From positions 1 to 25,626 of the forward strand of contig JBIOHJ010000036.1 of NCBI GenBank assembly GCA_044448905.1: a DNA stretch of 25,626 bases, read 5' to 3'. This DNA comes from JBIOHJ01 sp044448905. GTDB lineage: Bacteria; Bacteroidota; Bacteroidia; AKYH767-A; OLB10. Below, piece by piece: positions 14,356 through 20,922 of this stretch; positions within the stretch are counted from its first letter, which is position 1, and every line of letters begins with the position of its first letter. The notes below the pieces were generated by a model, which worked only from the letters and a program-made list of their open reading frames with translations, was not told the DNA's origin and ran no database searches. Both the position numbers and the translations under genes were made by a program.

Positions 14356-16854
14356 TTAAACATCCTCCTCCACCAATTTCCTTTCTCCTTTTTCAACTAC
14401 AATTTTAAAATCAATTGCATTTTTCACCTTTTCATTAAGCAAGGCATGGTGCAAAACTTCAATCATTTCATTTACATAATGAAACTTTAAACCTTTCAGG
14501 TATTCGGGTTTAATTTCTTCGATGTCTTTTTTATTATCAATGCTCAAAAGAATTTCTTCGATACCCGCGCGCTTGGCTGCGAGAATTTTTTCTTTAATGC
14601 CGCCAACGGGAAGGACTTTTCCGCGCAAAGTTATTTCACCGGTCATGGCAAGTTTCTTTTTCACCTTGCGCTGCGTAAATGCCGAAGCGAGCGAAGTCAG
14701 CATGGTAATGCCGGCACTGGGCCCGTCTTTAGGAGTGGCGCCCTCGGGAACGTGTAAATTAATATCCCACCTGTCGAAAACACGGTAATCAATTTTTAAT
14801 TCATCAGAATGCGCCTTTAAATAAGCCAGTGCAATAACTGCAGATTCTTTCATCACCTCGCCTAAGTTACCCGTTAGTGTAAGCTTGCCTTTGCCTTTGT
14901 TCAGGCTCGTCTCAATAAACAGGATGTCACCACCAACGGGTGTCCATGCCAGACCGGTAACCACACCTGCGTGTTTGTTTTCGAGGAAACGGTCGCGTAT
15001 AAATTTAGGGGCACCCAGGATTTTATACAATTGTTCCTTGTTTATTTTAGTCTGGTACTTCTCATTTTCAGCTACTGATTTTGCCAGTGAGCGGATTACC
15101 GAAGCAATATTGCGTTCCAAATTCCGTACTCCCGATTCGCTTGTAAATTCATCAATAATAATTTCTAAAATTTCGGGAGTAAACTGCACATGCGATTTTT
15201 TCATTCCGTGCGCTTCGAGCTGTTTCGGGATAAGATGTTTAATTGCAATCTGAATTTTTTCTTCGATGGTGTAACCGCTTATTTCAATTACTTCCATGCG
15301 GTCGCGTAATGCGGATTGCACAGTGCTTAACGTGTTCGCTGTTGCGATGAACAACACATTGCTCAAATCATATTCTGTTTCAACAAAGTTGTCATAAAAC
15401 GCGTTGTTCTGTTCAGGGTCTAAAACTTCGAGCAATGCTGACGAAGGGTCGCCATGAAAATCATTGGTCAGTTTGTCAATCTCATCTAAAACAAAAACCG
15501 GGTTTGATGATTTTGCTTTTTTTATGTTCTGAATGATTCTTCCGGGCATTGCGCCAATATATGTTTTGCGGTGACCACGAATTTCGGCTTCATCACGCAA
15601 CCCACCCAGCGATATACGAATGTATTTACGGCCTAACGCTTTGGCTACCGATTTTCCCAACGAAGTTTTCCCTACTCCGGGAGGGCCGTATAAGCACATG
15701 ATTGGCGATTTCATGTTGCCTTTCAGTTTCAGCACAGCAAGATATTCGAGAATACGGTTCTTAACTTTCTCCAGCCCAAAATGGTCGTCATCTAAAATTT
15801 TCTGCGCACGTTTCAAATCAAAATTATCTGCAGTAAATTCATTCCATGGCAATTCGAGAAGCAGTTCGAGATAATTTAACGTAACAGAATATTCGGCAGC
15901 CACCGGGTTTATTCTTCCAATACGCTCTAATTCCTTTTTGAAAAGTTCGGCAACCTCTTTATTCCATTTTTTCTTTTCGCCACGCAAACGCATTTCCTTT
16001 ATTTCTTTATCCTGCGATGAGCCGCCCAACTCTTCCTGAATAGTTTTTAATTGCTGGTTTAAAAAATATTCACGCTGCTGTTTGTCAATATCTCCCTTCA
16101 CTTTGCTTTGAATTTGGTTCTTCAATTCAAGCATCTGCAATTCTTTGGTCAGATGTTCCAAAACTTTTGTTGCGCGCGCTTTCACATCAACCATCTCAAG
16201 CATTTCCTGTTTCTTCAACACATCGGCATTCATGTTTGAAGAAATAAAATTGATGAGGAATGATGGACTTTCAATATTCCGTATAGCGAATGCAGCTTCG
16301 GATGGAATATTTGGCGACTGCTGAATAATCTGCATCGAAATATCTTTGAGTGAATCAACCACAGCAAGAAATTCTTTTTCGGTTTTTTGCGGCTTAATAT
16401 CAGCGAGTGGTGAAATTTTAGCTTTGATGTACGGTTCATTCTGCACCATTTCAATCATGGAGAATCTACGCTTTCCCTGGATGATTACCGTTGTATTTCC
16501 ATCGGGCATTCGCAGCATTTTCAGGATAAATGCAACGGTGCCTATTTTATTCAGGTCATCAAAGTTGGGATCTTCGATAGCCACATCTTTTTGCGAAACC
16601 ACACCAATCACCTTGGTGCCTTTGTATGCATCTTTAATAAGATTAATGGATTTATCCCTTCCGACTGTAATCGGAATAACCACGCCCGGAAATAAAACTG
16701 TATTCCGTAATGGCAATATTGACAGGATGTCGGGAATTTTTTCAGAGTTAATCTGTTCTTCGTCTTCGGTGGACAAAAGGGGAATTAAATCCGGTTCATC
16801 GTCTGCAATACCTGTAAATCCTAAATTTTCTAATTTCTCGTTTGGGTCGAACAT
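14356..16854 (-). CDS. lon: ATP-dependent Lon protease
   Basis: 832 residues. Cytoplasmic AAA+ serine protease that degrades misfolded and some regulatory proteins. Residues about 42-240 are the LON substrate-binding domain (ILPLRNTVLFPGVVIPI), followed by a coiled coil (QQREYFLNQQLKTIQEELG). The ATPase has Walker A GPPGVGKT (390-397) and Walker B VFVLDEID (453-460), with the arginine-finger region ALRDRMEVIE near 515. The C-terminal protease domain has the Ser/Lys dyad Ser713 (DGPSAG) and Lys756 (GGIKEK), spaced as in E. coli Lon. A roughly 40-residue acidic N-terminal extension (MFDPNEKL...DDEPDLIPLLSTEDEE) is usual in this phylum. The gene reads alone; a small cluster of GTCA/TGAC inverted repeats lies 13-33 bases before the ATG. 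All key residues are present. Confidence 0.98.
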   Translation of the reverse strand: MFDPNEKLENLGFTGIADDEPDLIPLLSTEDEEQINSEKIPDILSILPLRNTVLFPGVVIPITVGRDKSINLIKDAYKGTKVIGVVSQKDVAIEDPNFDDLNKIGTVAFILKMLRMPDGNTTVIIQGKRRFSMIEMVQNEPYIKAKISPLADIKPQKTEKEFLAVVDSLKDISMQIIQQSPNIPSEAAFAIRNIESPSFLINFISSNMNADVLKKQEMLEMVDVKARATKVLEHLTKELQMLELKNQIQSKVKGDIDKQQREYFLNQQLKTIQEELGGSSQDKEIKEMRLRGEKKKWNKEVAELFKKELERIGRINPVAAEYSVTLNYLELLLELPWNEFTADNFDLKRAQKILDDDHFGLEKVKNRILEYLAVLKLKGNMKSPIMCLYGPPGVGKTSLGKSVAKALGRKYIRISLGGLRDEAEIRGHRKTYIGAMPGRIIQNIKKAKSSNPVFVLDEIDKLTNDFHGDPSSALLEVLDPEQNNAFYDNFVETEYDLSNVLFIATANTLSTVQSALRDRMEVIEISGYTIEEKIQIAIKHLIPKQLEAHGMKKSHVQFTPEILEIIIDEFTSESGVRNLERNIASVIRSLAKSVAENEKYQTKINKEQLYKILGAPKFIRDRFLENKHAGVVTGLAWTPVGGDILFIETSLNKGKGKLTLTGNLGEVMKESAVIALAYLKAHSDELKIDYRVFDRWDINLHVPEGATPKDGPSAGITMLTSLASAFTQRKVKKKLAMTGEITLRGKVLPVGGIKEKILAAKRAGIEEILLSIDNKKDIEEIKPEYLKGLKFHYVNEMIEVLHHALLNEKVKNAIDFKIVVEKGERKLVEEDV

Positions 16855-16866
16855 GTTTTTTATTAC

Positions 16867-16887
16867 GTCAATTTGACAGAAAAGTCA
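16867..16887 (-). promoter_or_regulatory. Inverted repeats before lon
   Basis: GTCAA-T-TTGAC (16867-16877) is a perfect 11-base palindrome, and its TGAC also pairs with GTCA at 16884-16887. The cluster is 13-33 bases before the lon start and could bind a regulator. No standard -7 element was found nearby (the nearest, TAATTTTA, lacks the final G). Confidence 0.3.
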
Positions 16888-16935
16888 GTTAAAATTAGTG
16901 AATTGCTCCTAAGTCAATAGTTATGCCATTTGAGA

Positions 16936-16960
16936 GTTTTCAGTTTTCAGTATTCAGTTT
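16936..16960. repeat. Seven-base tandem repeat between lon and the GlmU-like gene
   Basis: GTTTTCA, GTTTTCA, GTATTCA, GTTT in tandem. It lies in the 123-base gap just after the stop of the GlmU-like gene and upstream of lon. The unit length equals that of the repeat inside nadE. Confidence 0.65.
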
Positions 16961-16977
16961 GGAAGGCAACTTTAAAC

Positions 16978-18147
16978 TCATTTCATCTCATACAAATACT
17001 TCAATACATCAATTTCTTTTTTTCCGAACTTCATATTTCTTCTTTTGTAAACTGCGGTTGCCAGTTCAACGGCCTTATCAAAATTAAATTTTTCAAATCC
17101 TTTTGCTCCTCCCCACGAAAATGACGGAATAAATTTAGGCGGGAAATCGCCACCAAAAATATTTGAACTAACTCCAATAATGGTTCCTGTATTAAACATG
17201 GTATTGATGCCGCATTTAGAATGGTCAGCCATAAAGATTCCGCAGAACTGCAAACCGGTATTTACAAAATCTTCTTTTTCATAACTCCACACTTTCACAT
17301 CTGAATAATTATTTTTCAGATTAGAATTATTGGTATCAGCGCCAAGATTGCACCATTCTCCAATTACTGAATTGCCGAGAAATCCATCATGCGCTTTATT
17401 TGAATAACCGAAAATCACAGAGTTGATTACTTCGCCTCCGACTTTTGAATACGGACCAATTGTAGTAGCGCCATAAATTTTTGCTCCCATTTTTAATGTT
17501 GCATGTTCACATAATGCAAACGGCCCGCGTATTATGCTGCCTTCCATTATTTCGGCTCCTTCACCAATATAAACAGGCCCTGCTGTGGCATTGATGATGG
17601 AATGTTCAGCCTTAACGCCACGTTCAATAAAAATATTTTGTTGCCCCGAAATTTTATTTGTCGCGCTAAGCTTTGCTGATTTTCTCCCCTTTGTTATTAA
17701 ATCAAAATCATCTTTTATGGCTTGCTCATTTTTCAGAAAAATATCCCATGTATTTTCAACCATCACTACATCACCGGTAAAACGAATAGTTTTAAAACCA
17801 GCAAACTTTTCAGGTAGCTCAGAAAAATTCAGCTGAACTTTTGAAATACAGGCGGCAATTATTTTATTCCTGTAAACAATTTGCTGCGATGGCTTCAGAG
17901 ATTTAATCTGCGCAACAAGGTTCTTACCGGGCAAAACAGAGGCATTAATGCAAATGTTCTGTTTGTCTTTCTTAAGCGGAAATTTTCCGGAAAGATATTT
18001 TTCAGTGAGGTAAGAAGTGCCGGCACCTAAATGTTTTTTCCACTTTTCCCGGATGGTTAAAATCCCGATGCGTATTTCGGCTACAGGGCGCGTTAAAGTA
18101 AAAGGCTTTAAATTATCGCGGTTAAAATCGCAAAGAATAAAATTCAT
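16978..18147 (-). CDS. GlmU-family nucleotidyltransferase/acyltransferase
   Basis: 389 residues, matching the alternative bacterial GlmU family (TIGR03991 type) found in Bacteroidota. The N-terminus MNFILCDFNRDNLKPFTLTR with PVAEIRIGILTIREKW is the family hallmark; it does not contain the canonical GxGTRM loop of ordinary GlmU. Residues about 172-330 form a left-handed beta helix of hexapeptide repeats (IFIERGVKAEHSIINA, VYIGEGAEIMEGSIIRGPF, GAKIYGATTIGPYSKVGGEV), the acyltransferase-type fold. The usual proposal is UDP-GlcNAc or related sugar-nucleotide synthesis for cell envelope precursors, but biochemical proof for this family is limited as far as I know. It lies downstream of rpmE2 on the same strand but a terminator separates them; a one-mismatch -7 element TACATTAG lies at 18164-18171. 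Confidence 0.85.
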   Translation of the reverse strand: MNFILCDFNRDNLKPFTLTRPVAEIRIGILTIREKWKKHLGAGTSYLTEKYLSGKFPLKKDKQNICINASVLPGKNLVAQIKSLKPSQQIVYRNKIIAACISKVQLNFSELPEKFAGFKTIRFTGDVVMVENTWDIFLKNEQAIKDDFDLITKGRKSAKLSATNKISGQQNIFIERGVKAEHSIINATAGPVYIGEGAEIMEGSIIRGPFALCEHATLKMGAKIYGATTIGPYSKVGGEVINSVIFGYSNKAHDGFLGNSVIGEWCNLGADTNNSNLKNNYSDVKVWSYEKEDFVNTGLQFCGIFMADHSKCGINTMFNTGTIIGVSSNIFGGDFPPKFIPSFSWGGAKGFEKFNFDKAVELATAVYKRRNMKFGKKEIDVLKYLYEMK

Positions 18148-18194
18148 AGTTTAATTTAAAGCACTAATGTAAAGCATTTCGGAAAAACACACCT

Positions 18195-18225
18195 GCAAAA
18201 AAATCCTCCGCATTTCTGCGGAGGA
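18195..18225 (-). terminator. Rho-independent terminator of the L31 gene
   Basis: On the minus strand TCCTCCGCA (18225-18217) pairs with TGCGGAGGA (18212-18204) around GAAA, followed by a T7 run. It is 30 bases after the L31 stop codon. Confidence 0.88.
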
Positions 18226-18254
18226 CGCTTTTAAATTGTAATTGCCATGAAGGC

Positions 18255-18554
18255 TTATTTTTTTTCTTCTTCTTTCTTTTCTTCTGCCGGCTTGGCTTTA
18301 ACAGCTTGCTTTTTAGCAAAACGGCTGTTGAATTTATCCACCCGGCCTGCAGTGTCAATCAGCTTCATTTTGCCGGTGTAATAAGGGTGCGATGCCTGCG
18401 AAATTTCGAGCTTTATCAAAGGGTATTCTTTACCGTCTTCCCATGTTATTTTATCCTTGGTATCTGCACACGAACGGCTTAAAAATGCAAAATCGCATGA
18501 AATGTCTTTAAAAACTACCATCCGGTAATTCTTGGGGTGAATATCTGCTTTCAT
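18255..18554 (-). CDS. rpmE2: 50S ribosomal protein L31 type B
   Basis: 99 residues. Large-subunit ribosomal protein bridging to the small subunit. Type B is recognised from MKADIHPKNYRMVVFKD, DFAFLSRS, and the conserved end of the core SHPYYTGKMKLIDTAGRVDKFNSRF. It has no zinc-binding CxxC pair. The body is about 82 residues; the last 17 (KAKPAEEKKEEEKK region) are a charged Lys/Glu tail longer than in many homologues. Transcription probably starts from a near-consensus promoter at 18577-18606, giving a short leader of about 15 bases, and stops at the hairpin at 18204-18225, so the gene forms its own unit. No second L31 copy is in the window. Confidence 0.97.
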   Translation of the reverse strand: MKADIHPKNYRMVVFKDISCDFAFLSRSCADTKDKITWEDGKEYPLIKLEISQASHPYYTGKMKLIDTAGRVDKFNSRFAKKQAVKAKPAEEKKEEEKK

Positions 18555-18576
18555 TTTATTTTTTATTAAAGGGATG

Positions 18577-18606
18577 CAAATGTAACCATATTTTTGAAAG
18601 TGGCAA
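18577..18606 (-). promoter_or_regulatory. Near-consensus Bacteroidota promoter for L31
   Basis: On the minus strand TTG (18606-18604), exactly 19 bases, then TACATTTG (18584-18577). This fits the TTG-N19-TAnnTTTG pattern and is the best promoter in the window. Transcription would start close to 18570. Confidence 0.8.
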
Positions 18607-18643
18607 GAGGGTAAAATGGATATTTATTTTACAGACAGGGCAA

Positions 18644-18686
18644 TAAAAGCATGCTTTTACTGTTGTATTTGATGTTCATACCTTTG
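18644..18686 (+). promoter_or_regulatory. Promoter of the beta-helix lipoprotein gene with palindrome
   Basis: TACCTTTG (18679-18686) is a consensus -7 element only 11 bases before the ATG at 18698, implying a very short leader. The -33 region is covered by a perfect 16-base palindrome, TAAAAGCATGCTTTTA (18644-18659), in place of a clear TTG. The palindrome could be an operator. Confidence 0.5.
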
Positions 18687-18697
18687 TCCGGTTAATT

Positions 18698-20158
18698 ATG
18701 AAAATCATATCGCGTATTTTACTATTTTCTGTACTTGTTTATTCCATTTCGTCCTGTAAAAAGGAAGACGATTTTCTTAATGATTCATCCGTTAAGCTTA
18801 CTTTTTCGGAAGATACCATCCTGTTCGATACAGTTTTTACCACCATCGGCTCAACCACGGGCTATCTTTTGGTTTATAATAATGAAGGCAAAGCGATAAA
18901 AATTTCTTCCATTCGTCTGGCAAAAGGAAATGCTTCAAGCTACCGTTTGAATGTTGACGGTTCGCCCGGAAAATCATTTGCCGATATTGAAATAGGCGCT
19001 AACGACAGCATCTGGATTTTTGTTGAAGTTACAGTTGACCCGAACAATCAGAACACTCCTTTTTTAATTACTGATTCCATTTTATTTGAAACAAACGGAA
19101 ACCTGCAGGATGTTGATTTGGTTGCTTACGGGCAGAATGCAACTTTCATAACTCCCACGTATAACTTAGGAACCATTCAATACTCCATTATTCCGTGTAA
19201 CGGTAATGTTGCAACATGGAATAGCACCTTGCCTTATGTAATTTATGGCTATGCAGTTGTTGACTCTGCCTGTAAATTAATAATCGAAGCAGGAACCAAA
19301 ATTTATTTTTATCAGAATTCAGGTTTGTGGGTGTACCGGTATGGGCTGCTTAAAGTTTACGGAACATTGGAGAACCCGGTAACTTTCCAGGGAACAAGGC
19401 TCGAGCAATCGTATGCCGAAATTCCCGGGCAATGGGACCGCATATGGATTAATGAAGGCCCCGGCCCTGATTCCAATGAAATTAATTACGCCATAATTAA
19501 AAACGGCTTTATCGGTTTGCAACCTGAAGATTTGCCCCCAGTGATTGGCGAAAATAATCAAACACTTGTTGTTAAAAATACCATCATAAAAAACATGAGC
19601 GGGTTTGGAATTCTTGCGCGCGATTACACCATTAATGCATATAACACAATTGTCGCAAATTGCGGATTATTTAATGCATATCTCTCTATTGGCGGAACCT
19701 ACGACTTTAACCAATGCACCTTTGCAAATTACTGGAGTGAAGGTCAGCGCGGCACCCCCGCTGTGTACATCAACAATTATTATTATGACGGCACATCAAA
19801 TATTGCGGTTCCGCTTAATAAAGCCGATTTTAAGAACAGCATTGTTTATGGCAACATTGATAACGAAATACAGGCTGATATTATTTCGGGAGCTGCCGGT
19901 AATTATAAGTTCAGCTATTGCTTGCTTAAGACGGATACTTCCGTACATGTTTCCGACCTCACTCATTTTGATAATGTTTTCACCAACGAAAATCCCGATT
20001 TTGAAGATCCTTCCAAAAATAATTATGAACTGCAAGCGGGTTCTTTTGCAATTGATAAAGGTAACTCTTCTTTTATTATTCCGACCATCACCGATAAAGA
20101 CATTAAAGGAAAAGACCGCACCATGTCTCCCGATTTAGGAGCTTACGAGAAGCAGTGA
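18698..20158 (+). CDS. Right-handed beta-helix lipoprotein
   Basis: 486 residues. The signal peptide ends in lipobox SISSC with Cys20 as the lipidation site, followed by KKEDDF, so an envelope-anchored lipoprotein. Residues about 30-150 are a beta-sandwich-like domain (LTFSEDTILFDTVFTTIGS, VDPNNQNTPFLITDSILFETNG). From about 190 on are turns of a parallel beta helix (IIEAGTKIYFYQNSGLWVYR, LLKVYGTLENPVTFQG, NYAIIKNGFIGLQ, NTIIKNMSGFGILARDY, NTIVANCGLF). The C-terminal segment ends with MSPDLGAYEKQ, typical of this Bacteroidota group. No catalytic residues were identified; pectate-lyase-like folds often bind or cut polysaccharides but nothing here shows enzymatic activity. Own promoter; the next gene also has its own -7 element. 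Confidence 0.82.
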   Translation: MKIISRILLFSVLVYSISSCKKEDDFLNDSSVKLTFSEDTILFDTVFTTIGSTTGYLLVYNNEGKAIKISSIRLAKGNASSYRLNVDGSPGKSFADIEIGANDSIWIFVEVTVDPNNQNTPFLITDSILFETNGNLQDVDLVAYGQNATFITPTYNLGTIQYSIIPCNGNVATWNSTLPYVIYGYAVVDSACKLIIEAGTKIYFYQNSGLWVYRYGLLKVYGTLENPVTFQGTRLEQSYAEIPGQWDRIWINEGPGPDSNEINYAIIKNGFIGLQPEDLPPVIGENNQTLVVKNTIIKNMSGFGILARDYTINAYNTIVANCGLFNAYLSIGGTYDFNQCTFANYWSEGQRGTPAVYINNYYYDGTSNIAVPLNKADFKNSIVYGNIDNEIQADIISGAAGNYKFSYCLLKTDTSVHVSDLTHFDNVFTNENPDFEDPSKNNYELQAGSFAIDKGNSSFIIPTITDKDIKGKDRTMSPDLGAYEKQ

Positions 20159-20173
20159 TTTAGCTTCTGTTAT

Positions 20174-20181
20174 TACATTTG
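20174..20181 (+). promoter_or_regulatory. Promoter -7 element of the LolA-like/TonB receptor unit
   Basis: TACATTTG, an exact match to TAnnTTTG, 18 bases before the ATG at 20200. The -33 position has no TTG. Confidence 0.55.
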
Positions 20182-20199
20182 CGTTAAGTTCATAAATTT

Positions 20200-20922
20200 A
20201 TGTCCATCCTGAAATCTGCTTTTTTTATCCTGTTTTTTATTTATTCGTTTCATGTAAAAGCGCAAACCGCGCAGCAGGTTATTTCAAAATACATCGAATT
20301 TACAGGAGGAGAGAAACAATGGAAAACCGTCAGATCAATTAAAACTTCGGGAATATATAATTACGGGGGCAAGCTGTTCCCTTTCACTTCGTATTCAAAA
20401 GCTCCCGACTTGTACAAAGTGATGGTGTCATTGAACGAAAAATATTTCGCGCAAGCTTATGACGGAAAGCAGGGCTGGAAGATTGATGCTTTCAATAATG
20501 AAACAAAACCAACTTTTCTTTCCGGTAAGTATGCTCTTGCAATGATGAACGAAGCGGATGTCGAATTAGAAAGTGCTTTTATTAATTACCGCAAAAAAGG
20601 GCACGAGGCAATCCTCGAAGGAAAAGATACTGTGGATTCAAAAACATGTTTCAGGATAAAATTTATCCGGAAAGACGGTGATACTACAACTTACTTTTTC
20701 AACTCTGAAAATTTTGAACTGGTTATGAAAAGCGCTGTATCTAAAAATACAGAAATGAATAACGCTGTGCTTGACACGTACTATAGCGATTACCGTGAAA
20801 TAAATGGCGTAAAATTTCCCTTCAGTTCAATCAGCAAACTGAAAGAACAAACTATACTTGCCATCACCATAGAAAAAATAGAAATAAATGTGGATATTCC
20901 CGATAAAGAATTTCAACCATGA
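20200..20922 (+). CDS. LolA-like periplasmic protein
   Basis: 240 residues with a signal peptide (about 1-22, ending VKAQ). The mature part starts TAQQVISKYIEFTGG, then WKTVRSIKTSGIY and YSKAPDLYKVMVSLNEK, followed by YDGKQGWKIDAFN and FINYRKKGHEAILEGKDTV, and ends with INGVKFPFSSI. This is the layout of the LolA/outer-membrane lipoprotein-sorting superfamily, which binds a hydrophobic ligand in a half-barrel. In this group the ligand is unknown. Its TGA overlaps the ATG of the TonB-dependent receptor by 4 bases, so the two are translationally coupled and probably act in one process, for instance handling what the receptor imports or how it is placed. That link is inference from gene order. 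Confidence 0.8.
   Translation: MSILKSAFFILFFIYSFHVKAQTAQQVISKYIEFTGGEKQWKTVRSIKTSGIYNYGGKLFPFTSYSKAPDLYKVMVSLNEKYFAQAYDGKQGWKIDAFNNETKPTFLSGKYALAMMNEADVELESAFINYRKKGHEAILEGKDTVDSKTCFRIKFIRKDGDTTTYFFNSENFELVMKSAVSKNTEMNNAVLDTYYSDYREINGVKFPFSSISKLKEQTILAITIEKIEINVDIPDKEFQP

Noticed and set aside
16346..16876. Long plus-strand frame of 176 codons opposite lon
   Set aside because: Shadow of the lon coding region; composition is not protein-like and lon motifs are unambiguous.
19605..20138. 177-codon plus-strand frame inside the beta-helix lipoprotein gene
   Set aside because: Out-of-frame shadow; the lipoprotein frame has signal peptide, lipobox and regular beta-helix turns.
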